Below, piece by piece: positions 1 to 33,572 of a stretch of 64,000 nt of DNA (position 1 is its first letter; each line of letters starts with the position of its first letter). Both the position numbers and the translations under genes were made by a program. This DNA is from Holothuria scabra. Taxonomy: Eukaryota; Echinodermata; Holothuroidea; Aspidochirotida; Holothuriidae. The stretch is from contig CM074193.1 in the NCBI GenBank assembly GCA_037179385.1, forward strand, positions 41,820,846-41,884,845. Reading direction: 5' to 3'. A model generated the notes under the pieces. The model did not search any database and was not told the origin of the DNA. It saw only the letters and a list, made by a program, of their open reading frames with translations.

Positions 1-1992
1 AGGCGTACGGGAGCATGTCAGTTTAGGGGGCATAGGATTCTCTGCCCGAAAAATGTAATTCTGCCCAAAGCAATCTAAGCGGAACGCCACCGTCGGTTGG
101 CGCGGAGCGTATAGAAAATTTTTAAAAATCGCCACCCCTCAGACAGCCGGAAATGGCCTTTCCCAAAGCTCAGAAAATTCCCAGATGAAACGTACCACTA
201 CCATTGGATGACTGCATTAAGCTATAATCATTGGATAATGAGTTTTTTTGCGCGTTCTGCAAACTATTTTTCATCATGCAGCATGAGATTATCATCAATA
301 TATTTTTAAAAACTGAAAAACGTCAGAAACCCTCGAAAATCCCAGGCCTCTAAACTGCGAGGGAGGATGGCATTGCATCGCATTCCGGCTGCCCATTAAA
401 TATAAGTTTCGTCGAACTTTACAAGGATCCCTTGTGTTTTGGCAGCCTGTTTAGCTCAGATTCAGAGGCCCGAATTACCTGAGTGGGGATGCCATGCAAC
501 GAATTGGCAATTAAAAACCGGTTAACTCAATCTTCGCGCGATTCCCTAACAAGGTAGCAGCCTGTTTATATGCATTCAAAGCAACAAGGGCGCAAATTAT
601 TTCCTAGTGAGCAAACGATCTAAGTCCATATCAACGGTTATGTAGTAACGATATGATGCTACTTTTACACAAAGTGTTGACAGGGGCATTCTCATGGAGG
701 GCGATAGACAGACTCTCAGTGCTTCGCGCCACCATGGCTTGGCCCGGAACGCCCCAAAATTTTGGCCCAAAACGCCTTCAAGATCGCTGGAAATGGCACC
801 TCCAAGACTATTTAAGGGTTCCCACAACTCAGTTAGTTGAATCAATACGGTGAGACGTATTACCATAGAGTTGTGAAATCAGAAAGAAAGGAAGGGGGAA
901 AGGGCGTTGACAAGGCACTATTCATATATTCTTCCCCGATCCAGCAATCGGTAACTGAGGTTCGTCCATAAAATCATGTGAGATGTAAAAAAAACATAAT
1001 ATAATGATATACCGCACCTGGAAATGTATAAAACATTACCTGGTCTTGTATCTTTCCGGGGAAAACTTTAGAACGGAATTAAAAACATAAGTACCGTATG
1101 TCTGTGACTCTGTTGTGACTCTTGCCCGAATTCCAGTTCCTCTGAATTGATACAACTGTCTATATGACTCGGCCCGAACTCTCGACTATATATAAATGAG
1201 TTTTCTACTAACGCCGTTTGAGAAAAACCCGGCTTATCACGTTGCTAGATGTTTTCACATGAATTTGTGGGCAGACCTACTTGCAGATTTGTTCACACTA
1301 AATTCGTATGAGTGAGCAAACAAGTTACGCTGATTTGTTTACCATTGCCCGAATTTCGGTTTCACAACACTGCAGGTTAAAAAGTTTCGCACAATTTTAA
1401 GAGGATCATTTTGAAAAGTGCAAAATCGTCATCTCATTCATATGCTGCCCAAATACCTCTCGACCAAGTACGTTTCAGCCTTCTGGTGACTATTGGTGAT
1501 TGTCATTTAGTAATATGGTGCGTCACAAGATAGTTTTTGATTGATTTGTCCGGGCAAAATTTTGGGGACTGTATGCATCCTCTCTCCCCTTGTAATCTGG
1601 CAATTAAAAATATCCCAGAACTTTTTTGCAACTTTTGCCCAAATATTGTGTCATTTCGGGCAAAGGTTTGCGCAAGAATATGAAGTGAGGCTGACGAAAA
1701 ATCGTTTTTTCATAAGCTGCCCGAATGTGTCGCAAATTTTGGTATCTTTTAGAGTTTTCATGAAAATTGTACCGTGACTATGATGCTTTTTTATTATTTT
1801 TTCGGCCGAGTGTTTGAAGGAATTCGAGCGCGCCTAGGAGTTTTCTGTGTAAGTAGAAACAAACCAGGTTTTAAGACTCAAACGGCTGCCCGAATTTTTC
1901 CAGATCTCTGCCCGAATTTTAGGTCTTGAGAAAATTTGGGGGCAGTCTGTCCCCCCTGTCCCCCCTGCCCCCCCCCCCCGCCGCGTACGCCT
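1..1992. mobile_element. Inverted-repeat DNA transposon with many TGCCCGAA motifs
   Basis: The window opens with AGGCGTACGGG, and the inverse of this (CCGCGTACGCCT) closes the segment at 1981-1992. The stretch just inside the right end is a run of C-rich CCCCCCTGTC units, as in many non-autonomous transposons. Inside, the octamer TGCCCGAA or a one-base variant recurs at about 49, 63, 1123, 1347, 1448, 1638, 1719, 1888 and 1909, and its complement TTCGGGCA occurs near 1657. No transposase frame is visible. Small frames at 597-866, 653-853 and 1541-1777 have no recognisable product. The left flank is outside the window, so a target-site duplication cannot be tested. Family unknown; the inverted ends are seen, the transposon call is inference. 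Confidence 0.6.
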
Positions 1993-1999
1993 ATGCTCA

Positions 2000-2400
2000 T
2001 TCCTATCTTGAAATAACGTATTTACAATCCATTTTTGAAGGGTTCGCAGTTTTACCTCGGTTAACCTCAAACGCCCTCTGACCTTCAACAGAAAGATCAG
2101 CACTCTTTCTCTCAACATGACAAATCTATTAACCAAAAATGGAAAGTGTTGATCTTTCCTATTTTGATATATCTTGTGTTTACAAGCCATTTTGGAGATT
2201 TTCGCATTTGTACCGCTGGGGACCTCAAATGACCTCAAACCTCCGCCCCAAACAATAGGGTACTTTCCTCAGCATGATATGTGTACATTCCAAATATGTA
2301 AAGTGCCAGTCATTCCTTAAGATATTGTCTTTACTGTGTTTTCAGCATTTTACCCCTGGTGACCTAAAATGACCTCTGAGGTAAGTTTCGGTTTCAGTTA
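2000..2400 (-). repeat. Diverged ~150-bp tandem repeat, AGGTCA family, reverse orientation
   Basis: Two to three degenerate units with a spacing of roughly 150 bases. Each carries a block like GACCTCAAATGACCTC preceded by TTCGCATTTGTACC. Read on the minus strand this becomes GAGGTCATTTGAGGTC followed by CAGGGG and AAA, which is the same family as the plus-orientation repeats at 10.2-14.0 kb. No coding potential. Confidence 0.55.
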
Positions 2401-4319
2401 ATTGTTATTCTCTGTGGTACCTTCCAAGAGGGTGGAGGGACTTGCGATTGGCGCATACATCATAGAGACATGAATTTCAAAACGAGTTTACACAAACATA
2501 AAAAAAAGATAGAAGTAAGAAAGAACTAAGAGGAAGAAAAAAGAAAACAAAAAAAAAAGAGAGAAAAGTAACGATACTTAAATGGCAACAACCTGTCCAA
2601 AGCACTGAAACAGAAACCACACCTCATGAGATTTCCAAAATTGACATAAAATGGCACTACAAAAAAACTTAAGTTTAACAAAATTTTCTTATTACCAGCA
2701 AGAAATGTTTTCCATTTTTATAGTGTTATTGTTTCTAAAGTAATACGGTCTTAAAAACTAAAAACCTTCATTTGTCTCAAAGGATCCTATAAACCTTTTA
2801 TTGGGAATTAATTTTCACCACAGATATCCAATCTTGAACAAAAATATCATTAAACTTTGACCAGTTGTTTTATTGGGCCAAATGATGTAAAGGGTAACCG
2901 TATTTTAAAAAGAATGGTTTTAATCCGACATATTTTATCATAATAATAATGATAATGAATGTACGTTTGTATGTAGTACAGTTCAAATAAACAACAACAA
3001 AAAAACAATAAACAGTATCCATATATTTTTGTCGTGCAAAATCCCTTAAGACTTGTACATTATACATGCAAAATTATCATCGTCACCGTTGACCAATCTT
3101 TCCCGGTTTGCTACAACCGTATTCTCAATAACCCGTATGACATTGTACTTCCCAAGCTCCCGATAAACCAAACAGTTTAGCATGTATTTGTTGACTTTAA
3201 GATGTTGCTTACAAAAGTTAAGATGAAAGGCTTCAAGTTGTCTGATTATCCTCGCTACCAGAATGCAAAACAGGAGTAACTGGCTGGTCAAAAGCTGTTA
3301 CAATAGATCAAGTGGACATTTACCATTGTAAGAACTTAAGGTGGGCAAACATCTTAATTTGCCTGGTTCATTTTTATACACTTTCCTTTAATTAGTGAAC
3401 TTATTGTTAAAATTCAATGGTGTTATCGTCAAATTAGATCGAATGTACACGTCTGACTTAACCCCAAGAAAAGACGATAATTTTAGTGTTTTGTTTGTAT
3501 TGACGGTGACATGCCAATTATCCCAGTCGTCTTTGACACCATATAAGGAGGGCTTTAATTATTCTCATTCTCTCCTAAAACACTTTTCATCAGCATAAAA
3601 CAAAGTGAACAATTTGAGGTGAAATTCAACATCACCCTTGCTAAGATGGGATCTCATTGCCTCAGATGATATACTCAAACTGTCACAATAATCACAAATA
3701 AATTTACTTAATTCATAAAAATATGTAGCAGGGGATCCGGAGAAAGGTTTTCGCTTTCTCTGACCCCTACATTACATTTTAAAAGGGTGATTTTCTCCTA
3801 TATTGACAACACATGGTTATATGTTTTTATACATAGAGTAGACAACGTTTACTGCATTACCATTGATGCAACTGCTTAGGATTCACCAATTTTAGGTTAC
3901 GAATATGTTGTGCAATTTACCGTAACAACTTCTGCACTCCTTTTTCAGTTTAGCATAGTTCGATTTCGAAAACATACAATCGGTATCAAACCAAGCATCT
4001 ATTTTCTTTACGTTTTTGGTATACGTTTTCTTGGTCTGAACCATACCTGATTTAAACGCAGCATTGCTATACAGATTTTCAGTCTATTTGCAATATCATC
4101 AATGACCTCCTGTGTACAGAATTATTTTTGAAAACGTAGCTATCAGTAATACTTGAGATATTTTCAATACTCTCAAAATTTAGCGAGCTTACCACTTAAC
4201 GACTTATGACTAATTAAATTTCAGGACATTGGACAATATTTATCTGACATAAACTGAGGAAATGAATCCACATAAAATTTACTATTTGTGGTAAAAGTCC
4301 AATTGAGATAATTGCAGAG
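2401..4319. other. Unannotated AT-rich stretch
   Basis: No gene, RNA or transposon end was recognised. There is a purine-rich A/G run near 2500-2570 and several short chance frames. It lies upstream of the first visible kinase exon and could be intronic if the kinase N-lobe exons are further left. Confidence 0.5.
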
Positions 4320-4690
4320 GCAATCCCGTACTCAACATCCATATAAAGGCCATAAATGGAAATTTATATCAACCCGTAATGGGCCCAGATATGGAATTTG
4401 TATCTCGCTTTATAAAAAACAAATGGGCAAATGTAACTTGATATAATATGGAAGAATACATGGCCAATATGAAATTTTATACGAGACAAATATGGTCCAT
4501 ATATGGCAAATCTATACTTGAATTTGTTTCTGATTTAAACAAGATTGGGCAGTTATAACTTGATATAACATAAAGGAATATATGGCCCAAATAAAATTTG
4601 ATATGGCTCTATTTTTATATGGGACAGATATGGTGCATATATGTCCCATATAAGGATTCATATCCAGGCCATACCTGGACCATATATGTC
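4320..4690. repeat. Degenerate ATATGG/CCATAT repeat cluster
   Basis: A dense scatter of ATATGG, CCATATA and GATATGG words, for example CCATATATGG near 4500 and GGTGCATATATGTCCC near 4630. Two subunits share AACTTGATATAAYAT at about 4435 and 4556. It resembles, partly in inverse orientation, the 65-bp array at 5.2-5.6 kb, so the two may be the ends of one transposon about 1.3 kb long. That link is inference. Confidence 0.45.
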
Positions 4691-5194
4691 TGCAACAAAA
4701 TTAGTTAGTGCACTACCTTTATGTGAAGCGTCATCAGAAGCCTTGCTGAACCAGTACAATGGTAACGACTATCTGAACACCTCTAAAAAAGTTTAATGTC
4801 CACTGTATTTAATTGACTCAAGTATTTGAAGTTGTTAAATTACTTAATAGTGCAGAACAAAACTGATTTGAAATTCCTACTCTTAAATGTTTTCACTGCA
4901 TTGCTGGTCTAAATTACCGTAAAGGCAACATTCCAACATAAATTTGGTTGAAGGTTTTATGATTTTACACATTTAATATCCTTAATCATGACAAAAAACA
5001 GGGCTCTATATTCCTGACCACGAACACATTGGAAAATCATTTGCATATATTAGTATGATGTGGCTGATTATGATTTTAATGTTATGATTTTGGTTTGCTG
5101 ATACTTATTCAGCTTCCAAAGAAGGCCTTTGTGAAGGAAAGGTACACAAATTAAACCAAAGAAGTATTAATATGGCAATACGAATGTTTACGTG

Positions 5195-5600
5195 CATATC
5201 TGGCATGGTATTTTAATAAGTTATATCTGGTTTGTTATGGCCATATAAAACTTTATTAATATATTTGGACAAACATCTCATCAAGTGATATCTGGCTTGT
5301 TATGGCCATATAAAACTTTATGTACATTTCTGGACTGGCTTTTCATCAAGTTATATGTGGCTTGATGTGCTCATATAAAACTTACTTGCATACCTGGAAA
5401 AGCATTTCATCAAGTTATTATACCTGGCTTGATATGGCCATATAAAACTTTATTTACATAACTGGACTGACATTTTATGAAGTAATATCTGGCTTAGTAT
5501 GGTCATATAAAACTTTATATGTTTGGTGAAAGGCATTTCACCATACATGGCTTGATATGGACATATAAAACTTTCTAAGATAGATATTAAGCCAGATATT
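5195..5600. repeat. ~65-bp tandem repeat array (GGCCATATAAAACTTTA)
   Basis: The core CCATATAAAACTTT recurs at 5241, 5306, 5371, 5438, 5503 and 5561 (bases 1-2 vary), giving spacings of 65, 65, 67, 65 and 58. Each unit also carries ATCTGGCTTG and TCATCAAGTT. It is a short satellite-like array or the subterminal repeats of a DNA transposon. The minus-strand 63-residue frame across it is an artefact of the repeat. Confidence 0.75.
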
Positions 5601-5639
5601 TCCAGATATAAACCAGATATAAACTTTTTGTAAGGAATC

Positions 5640-8600
5640 ACACTCTTTCTGGCACAAGTAAACTTTCCGATACCTTAATCTCTTCCTATTCGTCTATTGA
5701 CAATATGGAGGTCAAAATTTTGGCATAATCCAATGAGTTTGAGTCCATAATTATTGGTATCTTGGTCGTGCATGGCGTATACTTGGAGTGCACTTACCCG
5801 TCTCAGTTCGCCCTAACAATATGCCTACCGTACACTGTTCATCCCAAACATTGAACGATTTTTACCAAAACCTTACCTCTCTTACCCTAAAGACTCCATT
5901 AGAGCCAACATATGCATACAATTCCATTGCCTTGCCCACAATTAATAGGTTTAGTGAACAGGTGTGACAAAACGTCAACCATACGCCATTTTATGTCCTT
6001 TCCAAATTGGAAAATGTAAACTTTGGAAATTCTGGGATTCATTGCGTTCTTCACTGTGAACGGTGTTGCATGCATGCAAACACTTTATCCATCACAAATC
6101 ATTTCAATTAATTAGTTTTTCCTTGCGCGCGTCCGGAAAGCTAGGACACATTGCACATACATCATCGGCTAGCCTATACATCAAATGTGGGACAAAAGAT
6201 ATACATGCCATCCGAATCCGTTTCATTGGATCGATAGGCTGCATATCGCAGGTGGACCCTGGAGTTCCTTAGAGCTCCCGAGGCCGGCCTCCACGACAGA
6301 CACAGAATTAGAAGATGGCTTGTCCCTAAAATCAGACCGAGCTCTCCCAAAAATTCATAACAATGTCAATTTCTTCCCGACCGATTATTGTGATCTAAAA
6401 GATTTCTGTAATCTCTTTTCATTTTTGTTTTTATTTTTATATTCAATTTGCTCTACAATTCTTTGATAACCACATTCACATTCAGCCATCTTAACTGCTA
6501 TCGTTTTATAAGTGTTTGAATTTCGACACGTTCCATCCATTTTATCAAGGATGGTCACCCAAATGATTAGCAAACTGTACTTTTGTGTCCGACCATATAC
6601 TCCTATCGTTACTTTCACTCGCCATCTTCACGTTAAATCGTATTGATGCTTAATGTGGTATAAAGTTACTTCTTAAGCCGAGCATCAATAAATGAACGCA
6701 AAAAGCCAGCAATGTAATGTGTGCAATGTTAAGAAGAGAGAAACAGCCACAAGTTAATTTATTCATCACCGAAGATTGTGCGGTCAATTCCCACTCAATC
6801 CACCGCCCTGCAGAACCGAATGTAAGCCCTGTCGTATCCCCTGTTCTCACGTATAAAAGAGAGAGTTGAGCTTATTTTGTATCCTTTACCCGGACAATGC
6901 CGTGATCGTGGGAACCCGCTAAAAGGTACATATTGGATTGATTGCATCATTGGTGTTAAACCCGGAAACCGCTCGGAAGATTGGAAGGTCGTACGTTTGA
7001 ACAAAGCCATCAAATAAACCGATGCTAGCTTACAAATCTACAACTAAAGGCAAATAGATGCTTTGTGCTTGGCTTCTAAGGAAAGGGTAGCACTTGTGAT
7101 GTCATCAAAAAGTGTATCCTCATGATATTTTGATCCATCGGGAGTACTGTCAGCTGCTCCTAGAATCAGTTGATACTTTTCTCAAACTCAGTCGAAACCC
7201 ACGTGACTAATCGAAACATATATTTGGGATCAGCAAGAAAGTCCATGAAACCGATGTTGTAAACAAACTGGCGCTGCTATGGCTTCCAATAAACCGATGT
7301 TTGTTACAACGGTTAGCAGAGATAATACTGCATCTTTCAAACCGGACTTCATCGAAAATATCAGTTTTTGTTTTTGTCAAACAAATGATATTAAAATCGT
7401 TCACGTAAATCGACAACACACCTTGTTCAATGTTTTCCCCTTAGGCCGCAGACATTTTTCCGAGCATTTCCATGGGTTTCATAGAGTTCAGAATTGCAAT
7501 AATGATGTTCTTGTAGGTAATTACCTCTTCTACTATCATGTTGCGCCTTCGTATATTCAGTAGGTAATGCAACAGTGGCAGTTTGTGCCAATTCTGCACA
7601 AAGGTGTTTATAAACATTCCTGTCTCAACTCCAACATAACTTGTGCATTCAACTGACTGAGTCTATATTTTCCTTCGTGTTTTTCCGTCAATGTTCATCT
7701 TACAGAATTTTTTCCCACCTACAGTAAAGACTTTGGACATGTTTTCGTCACCCCGTAACGATTTAGTTACCTTATTTCCCTCTGATGTGAGGTATTCGTT
7801 TACGAAAATGAAAAGTTCTGAATTTACTTTCTTAAGTTCTTCTTTGCTTTGATGAAGTTTTCCTTTGTTTTCCTTTGAACAAAACGAGCTATCACAGGCG
7901 ATCAAGCTTGCGAATAGTGCTCCGATGGGTGTGCTTTGTGCCTTACTAGCAATATGCATTCCAGACACAATTTTTTTTTTATAGGCATTGTCCTCTTGCA
8001 ATAGTTTCTAAATATGTCATGGTTTCACGAAAAACATTTGAAGCTGCTGGAATACTAACAACGAGCCCCTTGTGACGGATATTACACTTGATCCGAAAAG
8101 TTCAATATAATGCCATTCTCATTAATTTGTGTTTGGTCCATCGATAAAGTAATAGGTCTGTAACCTCCATCCTCACAGACCATAAATCCTTTTCCCACAA
8201 GGTCTGGGAACTAGTGACAAATTTCATTTCATTTTTTACGCCCCTGCGGCCCCTTCAAGTTACCAACGCCATCTCATCCATCACAAAAATTTGGGCAATT
8301 AGTCTAAATTCAGGGCGCTTATGAAAAAAATTCTTCAATAGTTGAATTCACTCGTCACCCTAACCCGTACGGGGACCAAGCCCCACCCTCTTTTTCAACT
8401 TTTCCTCTAACGCCGTGTAGCTTTTGCGCAAAACATTTGCATAGTTTTTCATGGTTATCTTTGGCCTGTCGGAAAAAATGTTTTACGCTCATGACGGGTA
8501 GGTACCTCTCTCACACCTCCAAAATTCAAAGCAATTTTACAGGTATTTTGTTTTTTAATTATTTTGGCATATATATTTCAAAGCAGTGGCATTGATTCAG

Positions 8601-9314
8601 GGTATTTGTGAAGGTTAACAAACTTTTTTAAAGTTTTCGAACCACCATCTGAATGGGAAATTTTGTGCTCTTTTTGAAGTATCTCCAATCTGTTTCTTGA
8701 TTACTGTTAATGGTCAGCCAATTTTTTCCATGCTGCGGCAGTTTTGAGGCATGGGATAATAGAAAATCATATAGGTTGCAATATAAATTTAAATACTACC
8801 TGTCTTAACTTAATTAGCAATTTGACATTTAGAAGATTTAGTAGCGCAAAGTGCCATATACATCTCATTTGTATTGGTTTTACTGACGGTCTTTGTTTAC
8901 AAGGTGTCTTACTTTCAGTTTAGTGTGCATCTTTGATAACATTTACATCACAGTGGTAACAAATATTGAAATAGATGGAACTGCAATTCAATGTAGATTT
9001 ACAAAAATTTACAACACATTCACAGCTCATATTAGTTCCCTTAATTAGTGTGTAGATGCATCAAATTGGACACGCGAAAGAACGTTTTAGTTTAAACCTG
9101 CTTTGGCGCAGTCGACTGACCAAATAAAGCTCACATCGGGTAGAATTGTTGCAAAGCAATGATATATTTCAGACGTTTTAAAATCGCATACTCCTTCGCA
9201 AGCAAACTAACGGTTGAGAGCTTTTGTATGTTATATTTAGGAAACTTTTAGTAGGAAAAATAACTTTGTAACATATACAGCTATATTCAATTGAATGTCT
9301 TCTTTCATTTACAG
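5640..9314. other. Non-coding stretch upstream of first visible kinase exon
   Basis: No supported gene. Open frames of 94 residues (7279-7563, plus) and 112 residues (7663-8001, minus) have no recognisable domain, signal peptide or splice context. A kinase N-lobe exon ending in one codon base before a GT donor was looked for by eye and not found. If the kinase start lies left of the window, this whole stretch is intron. Confidence 0.4.
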
Positions 9315-29228
<19,914 letters not shown>

Positions 29229-32200
29229 TTTGGAGAAACGGTTGCAAATTCAGTCAAATATGTTTATTTCTTCTTATTAAGTCCATGCTTTTTAATTGAA
29301 AAGCTTCTAATGCATTTCCATCTGATAACACTTTCATGATCTGTTAGCACTCATACGAACACGAGACAAGATTATCTTTCAACAGCACGCCTCTATTTGT
29401 ACTAACATGAGCTAACGTTGCACACAATAAGCAAACCTTTAAACTCTGTTGTTATATTTTGTTGCTTGAAAATTCTCGACGTCATATTCGTTATATTTGT
29501 TGTCCTCAGAATTTACAATTACAACGCTTAGAACAACTTCTCCTTTGAGCGTATACTCTTAAGTGATGTATTTTTAACTGACAGTTTTCATAACAAAGGC
29601 TTTAAAAAGTATACAAATATAGATTAAAAGTTCATAATATGAAAGGCAATTTCTTACAGTTATATAGCTATATCATGCAAATGAGTGTTCCTTAATCCAA
29701 ATAGCTTCATTTCTTCTTCGATCTAATCACATAGATTAGATACCCCACGATGGAGGTGTCAAATAAGACAATTGTCGAAAAGGGCATTAACACCATTTTT
29801 CTGTAGCTCTAAGCTATGATAGATTTTACCCTGTAATTTTCCAGTGCAAAAGGGTTTTAAAGCAAAAAAATCCTATACAAAGATTGCATTAATGCTTTTT
29901 ATGCATGGTAAGATTCAGATCATTCTCCGGAACATTCACAGCCCTACATCCTACAGAATGGTCTACACCTTGCCGAAATTCTTTTCGAATTATCCCTTTG
30001 GAGCAGCATGTAACTTCATTTAAAGAGGAAGATTTCTCTTTGATGTAATGGTCAATAACAGTGTGAAGAACCTTTGCTAGTTTAATAACTACGAAGATAT
30101 CAAGGGGCTGTGCGGATTGTTTAACATGAAATTTCCTAACTGGCTAACGATAACCCTAATCCTTAACCTAATCCCTACCCCGAACATAGAATACAATAAA
30201 CACCAATCAAGAAACATCTTGTTAAACAGTGTGCATCAATCCGATATCAATAGGTGTAGACACTGCAGTGGTGGTCAATATTTTCTTCTCTTAGTAAACG
30301 CATTTGAATGCTTATGTTGTACAGACATTCTTTTTCGTTAATATTTTTTGAAATGTTTTTTAAAGCCGTTAGCTTCACATAGAAAAATTTTTATGTTTTG
30401 AAACCTGGTTTAAATAAGCAGATTTGAAAGCGTCTTGTGACAAATTAAGACTCAATTATGGATCAGGTGCCAAACTTTTTGGTCGATACTTTTTCAAATT
30501 TTGCAGTTTTTAACTACAGTAATTGTACCTATTGTATATGCATTAAACGTGAAATGTCTAAGCCCGAAGCTTTCTTGCACTTGTTCAATAGAGTGGTTTC
30601 ACGTGGGCGTCAAAATTGGATAACCACGCTTACTGCCTGAAAAAAAATCAACAGTGATTTAGTACATCAGTGACAAGTGAGTCATCAGTTGCTATTGAAC
30701 TAGCTAGACTAGCTACCGGAATCGTACTACACTAGTTTTTGCCCATCAAAAAGGGTTGCGGGGTCTGTGAAGAGCAATCTATGTAAGAGATAGGATGGTA
30801 CTGATTTACACATGACTTAGGCTACATATATAAGATGTAGTAGTGATATTGAAATTCAATTGGTATTTCCCTTTGTTCTTTTATTTTTACTTTAGGCACA
30901 ATGACACTATGGAACTGAGTTTTCCGCTGGAATGGGAAATATTACTTTCAAAAGTAATAATTATTGACAAGGAGTGATATATTATTACAAATAAGGTAGA
31001 AGGGTATTTTTTCGGGAATAAGTTTCCTACAGATAGACTTTCAATTATTCGTTGCTCAATAATTTGCTTACCCCTTTAAAAATTTCAAATTTCTTCAGAA
31101 TGTATTTTAATTTATTTTCCTTAATGTAGAAGCTCTTCTGATAAATGAATTGAGATCAACGGTTACTCTTACGGAAAAATATTCGTGCAGTAAAGGAATT
31201 ATTTCACATTTTTTATATAGGATTATGATAGGAATATACTCGCAGGGTTCGTGCAGGTCCTAGAAATCTTGGAAAATTAGGGAGAATTTGAATTTTCGGG
31301 TCTGAAAATTCAGGGATTTTTAAGAAAGTGCTCACATTTTCTGAATGTTTATATACTGATATATGTAATTTTGTGGAAATAGATGAAAATATGGGATATA
31401 ATTGTTTAAAAAGGTCATGGAAATACAAAGGTCCTTGTAAGGTATGGAAGAGTCATTTTAAATGTATACGACTTCTAATTTGGCTAAGAGCTGTACGTCT
31501 GTAATGAATGTTCTCCATTGGCGTTAAATCAGTAACTCTAAGCAGTAGCGGAAGTTGGGTACCAAAATGTGTGGGGTCGGGGCCGGGATAAAATGGAAAA
31601 TTTACCGACAACAGAAAGTTAATATACCAACACCAATTAGAACCACTTCACAAGTCACCCCATCAGAGGTGCAGAAACCCCCAACCCCAACCCACCCTAA
31701 ATCCACCATGACAGAAGCGAATTCGGATATACGGGGACTGGCAACGGGCAGGAGGCTCCTAAAAATTTTTTGATTATAGCCAGTCTGTCAGCAGTGACAC
31801 CATGTGATAACCACTTCGCAAGAACCACATGCTCAAGCCTCCCACAGATAGTTTGACCGATGTCGACAGTAGATGTAGCTTACACATGCGCACGAAACGC
31901 ACCAAATTTCCTTTTTATCATTAAAATCAACAGCCTCAGTGATATTCCTGCATGTACGAGGAGTGAAAGCACTCACATTTGTTAAAATACGGAAATTTTC
32001 ATCAACACGGAACACGGTTAAGTTGGTGAAATGGGGGAAAATTCCAATTAATCAAATAGTCAAAATAACTTCGTGGTAGATGAGGAATGTTGGTTTGTTC
32101 GTTAACAATGTTTTGGTATGGAGAAATATCCCACTGACAAATTCATACGCCAAGCCAGAACAGAAGGCACAAATTAAATAACGAGCTGGGTAAATCCAAC
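29229..32200. other. Stretch without supported gene
   Basis: AT-rich DNA with only short chance frames. A strong-looking acceptor (TTTTTACTTTAG at 30887-30898) opens on GCACAATGA. An element-like sequence starts at about 31540 (AGCAGTAGCGGAAG). No conserved protein segment recognised. Confidence 0.5.
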
Positions 32201-32204
32201 AGGT

Positions 32205-33570
32205 TTCTATTAATTCTTTGTCAAGTTCAGTGAAAAACCATCCTTCATTGTTTTTATTCAAAAGCTAGGCAATCACTATTGAAAGAGTTATAATTGTAAA
32301 CGCACCTTAGTGCCCTTCTAGGCATATTCTGTAGACAAAATTCGTGGACCTAAAAATGTGCATAAATTTCTCTTATAGGAGGTGAAAACCAGCCGCTGAA
32401 CGCTGTTGAACAATTAATTTCTTGTTTGACTGTTTCCATTGTATTTTATCGATTGTATGGTATAAATTGGTTATGGATTAGGTTGTTGATTATTAGGCGT
32501 TGTAAGCAAGTTAGGAAATTCCTTGTTAAACCAGGGAGCTAGCATTAGCTCAATGGTTAAAGAGTGCTCTTGAAAACTGCATCTCAGTAGGCTAGAGCTT
32601 ATAGCATATAGCTTTCAGATAATACTAATTTTCAAAGAACTGCAATCTTTTCCTCAGATATGGTGAATTGTGGGAAATCTCCTATGTCATCACGGCACAT
32701 TAATTTGACTGTGCATTTCATTTCTGTTGATACTGACGGTGCTGCTAGGAATATTTAGCAACATTGCTTCCTATACCTTACAAATAGGATTTTACTAGAT
32801 CTGCAGAAGAAGACATCCAAAAGTTCTTAGAGTATCGAATTTCAAGGACAAACAGAACATTCAATTATAACAGAAAACCAAAGGAAGGAAAGACATGCAA
32901 TGCGCCTATAGTACTTAACATCCTGATATCTTTTTTAAGAAGTGAAGGTATTTTGTTTTCAAAATAAGCAATATTTAATGGTATATCTTGAGTTTAGTAG
33001 AATGTATTTCCACAGGTTGTGGAGGAAATGGTCTTGGATGCGGTTTTTTTTTCATATGAGACCTAAAGTAAAAAAACAGATTATGTCTTTATAGTTTCAC
33101 AACATTTTATTTACCTTTGTGTATTCGTATTCTATTATTCATTTTCTTTCGTTATTTGCTTGTTTGTATTTTACTTTTCCTCTTTTTTATTTTGAGAATG
33201 ATTCCAATTGTTACGCTTTTAAAGGCTCTTTAGGCTACTTCCTCTCTCTCTCTTTTTTCCCTCATTACAGTCATTTTAAAAGTCTTATGTGTTCTACCCT
33301 GTATTCAAAGATAGAAAAGGAGAAAAAAAAAAAACAAATGAACGAAACATAACAAATATATAACCCGTCATCTAATTTTCCCTTTTGAAGTATCGCGCAC
33401 ACACGGTTTTACTCTTTGACCCTCTGAACTATTATATTCTAGAAAGGAACATGCGACATTAATGTTTAGAAGCTGAAGGGAGGGTAACGCGGTGAGAGCA
33501 GTTTACTCAAGTCGTTTCTCTTCATTTCACTCCAGACAGGGAGCTCTTATCGGCCCATTGGTTTGAATAA
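32205..33570. repeat. Old duplicated segment, copy A
   Basis: Blocks here recur in order at 34010-34680. TCCTTCATTSTTTTYATTCAAA (32241/34048), TCGYGCACACA-GGTT-TTCTTTGACCC-CTGAAC (33390/34350), AGGAACAT-C-ACA-T (33445/34400) and GTTTRAATAACARWGCYCCTACT (33560/34647) are the clearest. Copy A contains extra material between blocks. Non-coding. Confidence 0.55.
32546..32612 (+). ncRNA. tRNA-Phe-like pseudogene or SINE head
   Basis: TTAGCTCAATGGTTAAAGAGTGC is a good A box/D arm. A loop TTGAAAA would give a GAA (Phe) anticodon, but the anticodon stem pairs in only about three of five positions, and the B box (GGCTAGAGCTT) is poor. Not a working tRNA. Confidence 0.3.
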
Positions 33571-33572
33571 CA

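Noticed and set aside
2350..2382. GAG/GTAAGT as donor of the missing kinase N-lobe exon
   Set aside because: The preceding sequence has stops in the needed frame and belongs to the AGGTCA repeat family.
7663..8001. 112-residue minus frame and the 94-residue plus frame at 7279-7563
   Set aside because: No recognisable domain, no splice context and no repeat-family link; lengths are possible by chance in this composition.
30887..30910. Acceptor TTTACTTTAG followed by GCACAATGA as last kinase exon
   Set aside because: In phase it gives only two codons and a stop. The acceptor at 29189 gives a longer, closer terminal exon, so it is kept only as an alternative.
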